A stretch of 64,000 bases of DNA. Origin: Gautieria morchelliformis. Its lineage: Eukaryota > Basidiomycota > Agaricomycetes > Gomphales > Gomphaceae. A model generated the notes under the pieces. It had not been told where the DNA came from and made no database searches. It worked only from the letters and a program-made list of their open reading frames with translations. The position numbers and the translations under genes were made by a program. The stretch is from positions 162,555-226,554 of the forward strand of contig WHVA01000146.1 of NCBI GenBank assembly GCA_015179125.1, in the 5' to 3' direction. Position 1 is the first letter of the stretch; each line of letters starts with the position of its first letter. This document shows, one piece after another, positions 1-10,558 of the stretch.

Positions 1-472
1 GGGATCGTGATTCGGGCATGTCCGCATATCTTAGATACTGTCTCGGTGATGTCATTAATATCGTTTCTGGAATATCATAACACTGACAACATAGCAGAGG
101 CAGAATTGGCATTGACCAAGAAGTATGGGACTGCTATGAAGATCAAGGGGACATTTGGGGTGTGTTCTTGGGTTGCTGCCAATAGGCATTTCCCCCTAAT
201 AGTGGCGAGTCCAGGTCGATGTACTTTTTACACCGGACCCAAAGGTACTCGAACACCAGGCATATTCCATCATTTCAGTCGTCCTGAGCACGATGGAAGG
301 CCATGCAGTACGTCCTCAACATCTCCGGGTACAACTTCCCTGAAAACCCGCAATCAATCCCTGGATTAAAGCTGATTGTGGGCCCATGCATTCTATTGCT
401 CAAGGTCCTCTACTACTTGCCATTCGCCATAACCTGCTTATACATATCTTTTACGTAGGTGCTCTTGCCAAG
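1..472 (+). pseudogene. Cytochrome P450 fragment, duplicate of the gene at 14.4 kb
   Basis: From about 70 to 465 the sequence parallels 14630-15035, the N-terminal part of the P450 gene in this window. Both share the coding stretch TKKYGTAMKIKG, the QY-L-N-GYNFP block near 300-345, and an intron that starts GTGATGTCA. The copy begins at or before the window edge and stops matching after about 475. It has no I-helix, ExxR or heme-binding region, so it cannot encode an enzyme. I infer a truncated duplication. How far it extends to the left is unknown. Confidence 0.7.
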
Positions 473-845
473 AAAGCTCCGCCGTGATGGCCACTTAGTG
501 TAGGCCATTGTTCACGGGCTTCGACATCTCATGATATTCCCTTTTACTCTGACACGTGAAGAATTTCGGCTTCCCAGTTACATGTCTTGGATTGGTGGAC
601 AAGACCAACCTTACGACACCAGGCAGGGCGAACTCGATTATGGCCCATTTGCGTTTGATGTAGGGTGCCTTGGCGTTCTCTTCTGCAAGCACTTTCAAGT
701 CCATTTCCTTTCGCTGTGCGGTGCAGTCCTAAGTGGAGTGACTAATCCATGTGCTCTGCCATAGCAATTTCCCCGCATTGTTTGCTCCGCTAATGGATCG
801 ACGACGCGTGATATCAGTCGCTGATTTACAGCTAGTCAAGCCCTC
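473..845. other. Unassigned spacer
   Basis: No conserved protein, repeat or structured element was recognised here. Short open frames on both strands lack any known domain. Confidence 0.5.
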
Positions 846-1500
846 CAGTTCTTGGAAAGATTGGGCTCCGAGTTGACGGAAGAGCAACTGCAGTTTCCTG
901 CGCCACCTGCAACCATTGCCTATCCCAGAAAAACCCTTTGAAGTGGTATCAATGGATTTTATCACTGAACTACCTGAAAGCAAGGGCTACGACTCCATCC
1001 TAGTCATTGTAGACAAGCTCACCAAATACGCCATTTTTATCCCTACCACTTCTTCTGTGGATGAAGTCCACACCGCTCAACTGTTCTTTGAGCATGTTGT
1101 ATCTAAGTTTGGAATCCCTAGACAAATCATCTCCGACAGGGACTCCAGATGGACAGGCACCTTTTGGAAAGAAGTTTGCAAGCAGCTGAGTATTAGAAGA
1201 GCCATGTCCACGGCTTATCACCCTCAGACTGATGGACAAATGGAAATTATGAATCAGATCCTCGAAACGGCTCTTCGACATGCTGCACTCGGCTACCTCC
1301 TTTGCTCCTTCCTTCCTTCTCTACGGATTCACTCCTTTAACTCCCAGAAGTCTCTTGCATCCTCCTCAGGAATATGTGCAACGACCCCGATCAAGTGTGA
1401 TCGGCTCACCTTTCCTAAATGGGAACACACCAAACACAGCGATCGATCACCTCGTCTCTGAAAGTCATGAGGCCTCAGACTTTGTCGACGAGTTTCAGAC
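846..1500 (+). pseudogene. Ty3/gypsy integrase fragment
   Basis: A frame from about 880 reads PLPIPEKPFE followed by MDFITELPES, the usual entry into a gypsy integrase core. The DDE residues are visible: D in MDF, D in ISDRDSRW, and E in TDGQME. The catalytic core is therefore nearly complete to about 1275. A deletion plus frameshift near 1280 then skips to a later integrase block (SFLLYGFTP) readable to about 1495. There the sequence meets the minus-strand RT of Gypsy-1 head to head. The RNase H expected between RT and integrase is missing. I infer this piece belonged to Gypsy-1 or a close relative and was inverted and truncated. Confidence 0.85.
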
Positions 1501-3252
1501 TGACTTTTCAATAGCACTGAACACTTTGTCTAAATGTGTTAAGTGCTCTTTGAATGTCTTGGAGTAGATGACAATGTCGTCAATGTAAACCAGTGCAAAA
1601 ATCCACAGAAAAGGTGCAAGAACTCCTTGCATGACTCTCTGAAAAACTGCGGGACCGTTTCTATAACCAAAGGGCAACCGCCTGAAGTGGTATAGTCCCC
1701 GGTGTGTCCTAAAAGCAGTTTTATCCTTGGAGTTATTAGCCATTTACAATTGCATAAAGCCAGCCAATGCATCCAGGGTAGAAAGCCAGCGTGATCCAGT
1801 GAGTGCTTGCAAGATTGCATCTTGCCTAGGCAGAGGGAATTCATCGGGTACAACTACTTCGTTAAGCTTTCGGTAGTCAATGCACATCCGAGGTTTTCCG
1901 TTTCTGTAGGATATCAGAGCAGGAAAGCCCCAGGGGCTCTTGGATAGCTCTATAACCCCTAGGTTAATCCACGCATCCATTTGCTTATCAATGATTTCTC
2001 TCTTTGCAGGAGAGGCATTATAAGGAGGGAGAGAAATTTCCTTAGTACCAGGACGTAGGGTGATTTCTACCTTCGCATCATAATGTCCGAGTCTGCCGTC
2101 TAGGCCAAACGCCTCTTTGTGTGAAAGGATGACATTCTGAAGAGCAATATTGTCAGATTTATTGAGTTCTGGAGAGAAGTCAATTTCGTCTAGCAATTGC
2201 TTTTCAGGAATTTCTGCCATAGGCAGTTCTTGGGTTTTGGGCCCTCCCAGAACAACTTCGTCTTCAGTTTCCGAAGCAGCAGCTAAAGATTGGTTCCCTG
2301 GCTCAACATACTGTTGTGCTAGGGCCCGTATGAGTCTGGCATGTGACATGCAAGACTCTAACTGCTTCGGATCCATTCCTGCAGCTTTATCAAGCCAACT
2401 AGAAGGGTTTCTAACATGACCTAAGAGCTTTCCCTGATGTATGGTTACAGGCTGTGAAGAAAAGTTGCACACGTGCAACCGGGGATTATTACGAGATACG
2501 ATTGCATCTGTAATCCCATAGAAATCTTCAGGGCCTCTGTTGGAATGAAGAACTTTCTCAACAAAGACTTTGTGACTGTTACCAGGGAAGTAAATGGATA
2601 CTGGGACAAGAGATGCTGATTCAGGAGGAATCGTGACCGGATAAAGAGCCATGACGTTTGAGTCAGCTATGTGAGCCCTTTGTCTCTTCCTTGAACTTTT
2701 AAGGCATCTGTGGGCCTTAAACTTCGCTGTAAGCGATGCCAAGTTAGGAAGGGTTCTAACTTTAAAGGAACGACCAGATTCATCCTGCAAAGGAGTGCTG
2801 ACTGAATTCTCAATCTTGGTTTTACGACCAGTATTCCCAAACAGGAGATAGCTGTCAGAACCTTCTCTGATTAGAGAAATTGAGTATTGGTCTGCAAAAT
2901 CATTTCCAAGGATGATTGGAGCAGTCATGCCTTTAACGACATAAGCTTTGACTTCAAGTTGGACGGGGCCAGAGTCCGAGTCAAAAAATATGGGAATAGT
3001 GACATATCCCGAAATTTTAGATGAGCCAGTAACTTGAATCAAGTTGACCTTCTGGCCCGTCTTAACCTTGGGAGGTTTTTCCATTGAATTGAGAGCAGCA
3101 TGTGAGATTAGGGTGATATCCGAACCAGAATCAGCTATGAGAGCTTGTTGATTCCTTCCGTATTCACCCAACCAAACCTTGGTAGTGGAAGCTGAAGAGC
3201 CAAGAAATGCACAACGTGCAGGTCTGGACATAAACCTCCTGAGTTTAATCAA
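1495..3252 (-). pseudogene. Gypsy-1 protease and reverse transcriptase (partial)
   Basis: The frame starts with a retropepsin region: active-site DSGSD near residue 43, then ILGNDF. After a linker of about 200 residues come RT blocks: IELSKSPWGFP, CIDYRKLN, and LDALAGFMQL. An in-frame TAA at 1744-1746 follows, after which the same frame continues through LPFGYRNGPAVFQRVM to the catalytic YIDD near 1575. The reading stops at the junction at 1495. Protease cleaves the polyprotein and RT copies the element RNA; both would act in the virus-like particle. The single stop and the missing C-terminus make this a relic. Confidence 0.88.
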
Positions 3253-3297
3253 GGAGTTTGGAGCCCAACTTGTAAGGTTAAGATTCCTCAGATACGC

Positions 3298-6142
3298 TCA
3301 CACGTGTTTGGTGTCTTTCTGCAATCTTCTCCTTTCACGGGGAGTCAAAGTGTTAGACTCCCCTGGATTAGGTGAAGAGTTTCTACTCAAATTGGTAGAT
3401 CCCCCCAGTTTGGACGCACACTCTACAGGGCTCTCTGCTTGTGTAACAAGTTTGCAGTGAGCCTCCGGTGACTGAAAGGTTTCATGAAGATCCGATGGAG
3501 GTTCTTCAGATTCTGCTTCAGTTCCTGAGCTTATAGAGTTTACGTGGGCAGGGTCGGAGTCAGTTTTGTGTTCTGACTCGTGAATAGCTTCGAGGTATAA
3601 ATCCTCATAAGCCACATAAGCATTATCATCTTCAATAGAGGTGTGAGCAAGACGGGTATGAGCTGCAGACCTTGCGTGTTTGCACTCATTATCCCAATGC
3701 TTGCTGCTACCGCAGTGCTTGCATGGCCTAGCTCCCTTTGATTAGGAGTAGCTCTCATAGACACATTAGAATCATCTTTTGGATACTTAGGAGGACCGAG
3801 TTTAGGTGACCATCCCACCAAATGAGATCTAGCGTCTCGGAACGTTCTGTCCGAAGAACTTCTAGAGTCAAATTGGGGTTTGGACTGTAATGTGTTCTCC
3901 AAACTTCTAATGCGTCTTTCCATACTGTCACCTGAGGTGAAAGGTGGATGAGACAAGGATTCCTCATGATACTTGATAGCAGACTGGAATTCAACAGCAT
4001 CTGCACACCTATGAGCATCAATGACCGTATGCCAATAGGAGGGTGCCCTGTTCATGATTTCCATAATAGGTTCTGAGTCTGTCAGCTTACTGACAAGCCT
4101 CAGTAGCTCAGCCTTTCTAACATAATACTTGCTAGGAGTCTCATTAGAATGACTAGCTTCTCGGAAGGTAGCACGAGTAGCTCTTGCTTTCTGTCTGTCT
4201 AACCATGCTCGGTTCCTGTAATAAGCACCGATTACGTCTCTGATTGATTTCCAATCAGTGGTGGCTTCTTGATGGTGCGACAAGGGTAAAGAAAAGAACC
4301 AATGTTCTGCACCCTTGCGTAGTCTCAAAGGGACAATACGTCCCAGCTGTTTGAAGACTGTAGCAGAGTTTTGAGAAAGATGATTCACTTTCAAAATCCA
4401 CTGTGCCAACATGTCAGGGTTACCATCCCATTCAGGGACTACATCAGGATGTAGTTTGTTATCAAAATATGCCTCCAGATTACTTTGGCAAGTAAAGCAT
4501 CAATGTTAGGTTTACCACCTTTATTACCATCCCCCCGGTCCTGACTAGGGCCATTTCCTCCACCACCATCATCATCACCGTCAGGTGGGCCTGAATCACC
4601 AGGTCTGCCAGGCGGGTCACTTCTTCCTCCCGAAGGGAATGAAGGAAGTCTAGATGGATAATAAGAAGGAGTATGAGGCAGATCTGAAGACTCTTCATCA
4701 TCTGAAGGTTCGTCTCCAGGGGGTCGCGCTCCTCCAGAAACTCCATAAGTCCTATCAGGGACTACTGAAGTCTCAGGGATACTGAAGATAGTCCTTCTCC
4801 TGTTATCAGCAGGAGTTTGGAACAACTCTTCTAAGCCATCCGACCCAGTAAGCTTGGTCGGGTTCTGATTATAAGGTGAATGAATAGTTAAAGATGGTCT
4901 AGGCCCACGAGTGTAAGCCGTTGACTGTCTTCTTCTAACCTGATCATGGTCTACTGGAAGACTACGCTCAGTATCACCTTGAGAGGTAATGGGGACATCT
5001 TTCTGGGGAAAGACTGGTTCACAAGCTACCCCGTAAAGGTCTAGACATGTGAGGGGGAGTGTCATGCGTGAAAGCAGGGGTCTCCTGAACAGTCTTAGCC
5101 GTTGCTTCATTGACATGCTTATCTGCTGCCAACTTTCTCTTCAAAGCATTATATGCCGCAGTGTAGCGCATGTGAAATATTTTGGGGTTGGCACTCATTT
5201 CCTCTAGGTCTGGTAATGACGGGGAAGCAAAGTCTTCCTTTGACGGTTTCCAGGTCCCTTTGGATTTTGCCACTGCATCCCAATAGAAGGCTAAGAAATT
5301 TTCAATATCTTCGTGCAAAGCGACAAAGATTATTTCCAGAGACTTAGCTTCCCACAGGGAGTCTGAAGGCCATTCCCTAGGTAGAGAAGGAATAGGCATA
5401 GGTGGAAGGTTTAAGTCCTGTAAGACACCCTTCTGGTCTTCTGCAAGACAGGTTAAGTGATCATGCAAGGTTTTATACTTAAATGGTTCAACGTAATATC
5501 CTATAGCACTCTGACCAGAGATACGACCAGGATGGCCAAGAAGAACTGAGTCCAGCATAGCCATTTCGTATCTGAAAGCCTCTTCTGCTGCGCGAGATAG
5601 AACTCTAGGTGCAGGCACCTTAGAGTGGTCTATTGCAATCTCAGCTAAAGACAGTAAGTGGTCTCTTCTGATAGAAAGGTTACGATCGAACCGTAGCTCT
5701 CTCCTTCTACCTGCAGCCTCGAAAGACCTGAAGGGCTCAGAAGGCACTATACAGACGTCCTTAAGGGACTCCTGTAAGGGGTATGCAAATGCCCATTGAA
5801 CAGGTGACTGAGATGCCTCAGATTCATGAGCAAACGAAGTGTCGAGAATGCTGGCTTCAGCCTCCTGAGGAGTATCCTCCAATGGATCCTCCAATGGATT
5901 GTTAGTAGGTGTGACAGAGTCACAATGATGAATAGTAGGTGATGACATACCCGAGTTTCTAAAAGAAGCGAGTTTGTCACGAGGACGAAACGATTCAAAA
6001 TGAGGTGCGGGTAGGTTCGGTGTTGAGCAAGGGTTGAGATAAGGTAAAGATAAGTTCTGTCTATTGAAAGTTTTCCTAAGGAAGCTTCTAAAGAGTGGGA
6101 CACAAAGTTAAGCATGGACTGTGTTATTGCGGGTTTGGACAT
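3298..6142 (-). pseudogene. Gypsy-1 gag polyprotein
   Basis: Three or more frames joined by single-base shifts (about 5060, 4495 and 3740) cover a gag. The first ATG in context is at 6142 (MSKPAITQSM). The middle has an acidic, Pro/Gly/Asp-rich linker (about 4540-4720). A capsid-like region follows at 4440-3950 (PEWDGN, WILKVNHLSQ, YYVRKAELL). A zinc knuckle of form CX2CX4HX4C (CKHCGSSKHWDNEC) lies near 3680-3725 in the shifted frame. Gag would form the particle and bind RNA. The tail at 3298-3615 is acidic and leads into the protease frame. The frameshifts show that it is not expressed whole. Confidence 0.82.
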
Positions 6143-6189
6143 TCCAGCAATGGTAGTAAATTCTACACTCGAAACGCTGCTAAGCGATT

Positions 6190-7110
6190 CCCAGAACGTC
6201 CACCAGTGTTTTGAAACCCTTCAAGACTTTGGTGTTATTGCTAACACTTCAATCTATCAGTACTTGTCGTTTACGAGACTCAAAGAATATTAAACAATGC
6301 TGCAGCACAACTCCAGAAATAATTTACTGAACAATAAACTAAAAGACTGTAGGCTCAAGGACACTATCGGGGTCCAAGCGTATTCCAAAATATAAAGGAA
6401 TGTACTTAGCAGGCGAGTTTATAAATGGACTGCCCTGATAATCTACTAGCGCATAGCAATAAAACGAGGGACGAGTTTTGTGAACAAAGCGACTTGTGAA
6501 AGTCTCTAATCAGGAAAATCAACTGACTAGATCGTCTCGGGTACTGAAGTGCAAATGGCAAGACTTTCAATTGACAGACTCACTCTGTAGAATTACACCT
6601 GGAGGATTAGTCCAAGTGGCTAAGCAGTAAAGTAACTACTTAACAAGGAATTAGACACTAAAGTAAGTGAATAACCCTAGCTGGGATTAGCAGCTTAGTA
6701 AGATGCAAGTCACATGAGGTCACATGTAGGATAGAAGATGGGTAGATTGGCTGATGAAAGGCAGGCAAAAAGGGCCTCCTTTTATATCGTATTGTACAGA
6801 TGCTTAACTAAGCGGTAGGACCTTCTATCTATTAATGGAATGGGGGAATGAGTCACGAAGAAGCTTTTGGAGGGTGTGGGAAGGTTCTGTCTGACTCATA
6901 ATGACTCACAGTGACTGAAAATGACTCCTACTGGTGACTCCACTAGGTTTTCCACCAATCAAGGCTTGATTTGTCAGGAATGAGTCATTAATTGGGCCCA
7001 TGTGATTCATGACAGCTTGGGTGAGTCATGTGCATATGACTCACCAAGGTGTGCATGAGTCAGTTGAGTCATTGAGGCTGTACAAGCAAATGACTAGGCT
7101 TTTCAAACTC
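6190..7110 (-). repeat. Candidate 5' LTR / leader of Gypsy-1 with possible primer-binding site
   Basis: On the minus strand just upstream of gag the sequence reads AAAACACTGGTGGACG. A TGG-starting stretch after an ACA is what a tRNA primer-binding site next to an LTR end looks like, which would put the LTR edge near 6207. The outer edge could not be found because the partner LTR is absent. No open frame of note lies in 6250-7110; the region is AT-rich and holds the TGASTCA cluster listed separately. The assignment rests on position and the PBS-like bases only. Confidence 0.4.
6849..7071. promoter_or_regulatory. Cluster of eight TGASTCA sites (Gcn4/AP-1-like bZIP motifs)
   Basis: Exact TGACTCA or TGAGTCA heptamers start at 6849, 6892, 6902, 6981, 7022, 7037, 7056 and 7065, with one-mismatch copies (TGACTCC) at 6922 and 6935. 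This heptamer is the known binding site of fungal bZIP activators of the Gcn4/AP-1 type. Chance expectation over 223 bp is about 0.03 exact sites. The cluster lies upstream of Gypsy-1 gag, so I infer an enhancer of the retrotransposon. Binding itself is not shown. Confidence 0.6.
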
Positions 7111-7898
7111 AGAGGCTGAGTCTGAAGGAGCCACCTGACCGGATTTGTGGGTGACCACGGGCGCACAAGCCATGAGCGATGCAAGCGTCCGGTCGGAGTT
7201 TGAAATCAAAACTCCGAAACAGAGTTGTGGGGACATGTGTATCCACAACTCTGCTGCACAGAAATAAGTGAGTTTGAGTGAAGACAGCCTCGGAAAAATA
7301 GGTAGAATTCATCGTTAATTAGAGGGATGTTTGAATAGGCCTTATGAGGACAGTAGACATTTTTATATGTACGAGCATTCATAAAAAAATTCAGAATGTA
7401 CTGCCGGAGTCGTGAAGAGCGAGAATTTATATACAGACATACCCCCGCAGACAGAAATTGCACGCAATCTGTATATGACACATGATGCCTCAACGGAGAA
7501 TGGGGGAACAAGCTAGGCAGGAGTGATGAGGTGTGGCGAAAATAATAGCACATAAACGTCTCCACACTCCTCCTCCACGAAATGCGAAAGGGGTTGCACC
7601 ATACAGCAAGTGGGGACCGGAGCTACAACCGGCGCACGGAACGACGGAAGCAACAGAAAAGGCAATCAATGGAAGCATCCAGCGCCAAACTCCGATTGGA
7701 AGGACAGCGGCAAGTTGCCAAGATCTACATAGCCAGGAATGTTAGGGATTGTTCACAAAGTAGCTACCTATTTATGAACATTTACTAGTAGTTGATTAGT
7801 TTCAAATGTCCTCAAGAAAGGTTGCATTAATATTTCTATGCTACACTCACTTTGGGTCCACAAGATACAACAATCTCTGGATAGTTTAGCTAAGAATC
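7111..7898. other. Unassigned spacer
   Basis: No recognisable protein domain or terminal repeat. Open frames on either strand are short and lack known motifs. Confidence 0.5.
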
Positions 7899-8142
7899 AC
7901 CCACGGTCACATGACTATCACATGACCTCAAAAACAGCTCAAAGTCACCTGATCATCCACAGTCACCTGACAATCACCTGACCTCTAGACTCGAACCCAG
8001 TCCCGCAATGGTAACGATTAGAAGATAGTCATTCTGAAGGTTACCAGAGGGACTGGTGGAACTTATGAGGTGCGTCGCGGAGTGCCATCTCTGCTTGAAA
8101 TCTTTTATGGGGACTTAGAATTTTCAGGCGTGTCCCACTGCC
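7899..8142 (+). repeat. Dispersed repeat R4, copy 1 (inverted partner at 9760-9957)
   Basis: It begins with a run of TCACATGA/TCACCTGA octamers (five in about 85 bp). Next come a TAGACTCGAACC block, a stem CCAGTCCC...GGGACTGG, and GGAACTTATGAGGTGCG. The same order appears inverted at 9957-9760. The two copies flank the helicase remnant. Confidence 0.7.
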
Positions 8143-8257
8143 ACGCTCGCTGTACTGCCTTCCAATCTGGCTTTGGCCCCTCAGACCCTTCACCAAACCT
8201 TGGTATTTAGCTGAATCTGTACCCTGGTGTACTTGGTTTCATCATATCTGCCTGATC

Positions 8258-8632
8258 TTGCGCCAGGCTGCTGTGCCCGCTATCATACTGGGCGCAATGC
8301 ATCCTCTGTGCACAGAGCCTGATATTCCTGATGGGTTCTCATCTGAACCTGAAGACACGGACACGCTGACATCATCAGACCGCACACTGACCGGTTTTCT
8401 AAGTACTCCAACCAGGGGATCTTCCTCACCTCCGGTTTCCCAACATGCCCCTTCTTCCCCAATTAGCATCCTCGGCTCTCCTCTTAAGCGGAAATGTGGC
8501 AGACCTACAGGGACTCAAAAACTGCAAAAGCAGGCTGAAAAGTCCATTAACGCAGAGGAGGTGAAGGCGTTCCGGCAGTTGGAAAGGGAATGGCGCGAGC
8601 GTCACCAGAGTGAGGTTTGGAAGGAGGTGTGA
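8258..8632 (+). CDS. Hypothetical protein with AT-hook-like motif
   Basis: A 125-codon frame whose product has a Ser/Thr/Pro-rich first half, then KRKCGRPTG, which resembles an AT-hook minor-groove DNA-binding core (GRP flanked by basic residues). A charged, probably helical tail follows (EEVKAFRQLEREWRERH). No family was recognised. It lies between the two R4 repeats with the helicase relic, so it may be a remnant of a larger gene. The AT-hook match is short and the start is unproven. Confidence 0.3.
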   Translation: MRQAAVPAIILGAMHPLCTEPDIPDGFSSEPEDTDTLTSSDRTLTGFLSTPTRGSSSPPVSQHAPSSPISILGSPLKRKCGRPTGTQKLQKQAEKSINAEEVKAFRQLEREWRERHQSEVWKEV

Positions 8633-8876
8633 GGGCAACACTAATGACGAAGCCACAACCAAAGATACTCAAGGAGATAAGAGCCGATACTAGGACAATG
8701 ACCAACTGTGTAGTGGGTATCCTCAGTTTATAACTCTAGCAACGATAGATACATGGGGACTTGCCTGTGTAGTGGGTATCCTCAGAGATCAAGCTGAGGA
8801 AACGCCACCACACGGGCTACAGTCTTATAGCGCTGGCAAGGCTTACATAATAGGGGAGACGGAAACTTGTAGAAGG

Positions 8877-8990
8877 TTACGGAAGGTGACGGAATGTGAC
8901 ATGTGACAGAATGTGACAGAATGTGACATGTGACAGAAGGTGACAGAATGTGACATGTGACGGAATGTGACGGAAGGTTATGGAAACTGA
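8877..8990. repeat. TGTGACA-rich tandem repeat
   Basis: Repeated GAATGTGACATGTGACA and variants (GAAGGTGACA, GAATGTGACGGAAGG) fill about 110 bp in units of roughly 10-17 bp. It adjoins the broken end of the helicase remnant. Confidence 0.75.
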
Positions 8991-9074
8991 ACGGAAACTC
9001 ATGGAAGGAAATAGAAACTTGTGGAAGGAAATGCGTGAACCCTGACAGGAGGTACTGGTCAGACAGCAGCAGCA

Positions 9075-9731
9075 GCAGGAAGAAGACAAAATATTGAGGG
9101 TTGCCGCTGAGTGGAAGTCTGCACGTTTTGTGATCTCTGGCGACACAAACCCAATGCAAAACTTCCCGTTTCCAACCTCCTGGTGGTGGGAAGTGTAAGC
9201 CTCGCTCCTTAACATCATACCTCAATTCTTACGTGCAACATATTCTCTCGACTCAAAGTTTCAGCACACAGGACCACTGCTGGTACGCCATGCCTCTCTA
9301 AGTCGGCCGCCTGGACACAGTCAACTGTGTGAGTGGAGATTGAAATGAAAATACAGGCTTGCCTGTTCTTTCATAAGCTCAACAAGGGGTGACACAATGA
9401 GAATAATTTTCTGATGTGTGGGGTCAACATCTCCAGGCTTCCAGTGCGCAAAGAGAGGCAGATAAAAAGCAAGTGTTTTCCCCCCTCCAGTAGGTATAGA
9501 CAGTATACAATCTCTGCCCTCCAAGATAGCGTCGCAGACTTCATACTGCCAGTCGTAGATCTCTCGAATGCCGTAGATCATGGCCACCTGATGCGCGATT
9601 TGCTTGTGCATGGAATGTCTGAACTCACCGAGGTCTGTGTTGGCAGTCATGGCTAACCACTGTGCTACAAGTTTCGACAAAGTGGTGTCCGGAAGGAAGC
9701 CACGGCACGGACAGGTGCCCATAGCAAGCAT
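9075..9731 (-). pseudogene. RecQ-like DEAD/DEAH helicase, N-terminal remnant
   Basis: The first exon encodes a region before the helicase core, then a Walker A motif (SIPTGGGKT) and a motif Ia-like IVSPLVELMKEQA. Two further coding blocks appear after intron-like gaps. The first reads QAADLERHGVPAVVL at about 9310-9265. The second reads GKFCIGFVSPEI, found after a GT...AG intron of about 54 nt. That is the usual order between motifs Ia and II of RecQ-family ATP-dependent helicases. Coding sequence then runs out near 9090; motif II and the rest are missing. The first exon junction has a GC donor and does not keep frame. I infer a truncated gene copy. Confidence 0.75.
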
Positions 9732-9759
9732 AGTGAGACATTGTCAAATTGAGGTACTA

Positions 9760-9957
9760 AGACTCTAATTTAGGTGGACCAACACATGAAAATTCTAAGT
9801 CCCCATTAAAGAATTCAAGCGGAGATAGTACTCCGCGACGCACATCATAAGTTCCTCCAGTCTCTATAGGAAGTAAAACGACTATAGAGACTGGTTCGAG
9901 TCTACCTGACCTCAAAGTCACTTGATTATCTACGGTCACCTGACTATCACATGACTT
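9760..9957 (-). repeat. Dispersed repeat R4, copy 2 (inverted)
   Basis: Inverted relative to 7899-8142 and sharing octamer runs, TAGACTCGAACC, a stem-loop and GGAACTTATGATGTGCGTCGCGGAG. The stem here is CCAGTCTCTATAG/CTATAGAGACTGG with a 12-nt loop. At the second stem-pair triplet copy 1 has C:G where copy 2 has T:A, so pairing is kept. More TCACATGA-type octamers continue to about 9985. Confidence 0.7.
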
Positions 9958-10184
9958 TCCTTCGTCACATGATAATCACATGAGCGTGGGAGTTTCTTAC
10001 ATACTCTTAGCTTTACTGTCACAGAGCTGTGACTTTAACCCAATATAGCAATAGAACCTTCCACAGCCTTCCAATAGTTTCCAAACCTTTCCTGAAGCTT
10101 CTCTAAGCTTCCACAAGGTTCTTCACAGTAGTAGAAGCCTCTTTGATTTGTCTGGACATGGCGGAATATGCTAATATCCTTTGA

Positions 10185-10325
10185 ACAGCCGAGTGGACTG
10201 GGTTTCGAAATGACTCAGGACTAGAAAATGGCTGGTAACTCTACTCTCCTTCTGGACTTTTATTCTGGGTACCACCCTTTTGAGCATGGGACTCATTGAT
10301 GCAGTGCAGAGAGGCCGCGTGAGAT
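10185..10325 (+). repeat. Dispersed repeat R3, copy 1
   Basis: Matches 18045-18120 and 18853-18886: GGGTTTCGA-ATGACTCA, AGAAAATGGCTGG, TTTTATTCTGGGT and TTTGAGCATGGGACT, then GATGCAGTGCAGAG. Function unknown. Copy 2 is interrupted by an hAT-like element and ends at an LTR. Confidence 0.75.
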
Positions 10326-10558
10326 TCCCAGGGCAAACACTTATTGATGCATGGATCTTGCCAAACGGCAGCCGGCAACAGTTTATAAGCACTGTTGTTC
10401 ATTTATGGCTGTAAACGCTGAAAAATAATAAAAGTGCACTCTACATGTCATTCAATACATGACTATGTTCTTCAACTTCTCAACGAATATACTGTACAAC
10501 TACATTGACCTTTCAGAGATTGCGAAGGTGCGTACGATCCTCGTAGAACGAAATCACG

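Larger units (their letters stand above)
1495..7110 (-). mobile_element. Gypsy-1: decayed Ty3/gypsy retrotransposon
   Basis: Reading leftward from about 7.1 kb: a leader or LTR-like region, gag with a CCHC knuckle, a retropepsin, and reverse transcriptase up to the YIDD box, where the element breaks at about 1495. The gag-PR-RT order fits Ty3/gypsy. Every module is crossed by frameshifts or a stop, RNase H is absent, and no second LTR is found, so the copy is dead. The integrase piece at 846-1500 in opposite orientation is probably a displaced part of it. LTR borders could not be proved because no partner LTR lies in the window. Confidence 0.8.

Noticed and set aside
9885-9905. GGTTCGAGTC resembling a pol III B box
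   Set aside because: No A box at a suitable distance and no tRNA cloverleaf; the motif is at the base of the R4 stem.
8041-9939. Apparent shared peptide GGTY-VRRGV--LE-F-GDLEFS in both R4 repeats
   Set aside because: Differences between the copies fall at all codon positions rather than mainly at silent ones, and one copy has a stop just before; treated as a non-coding repeat.
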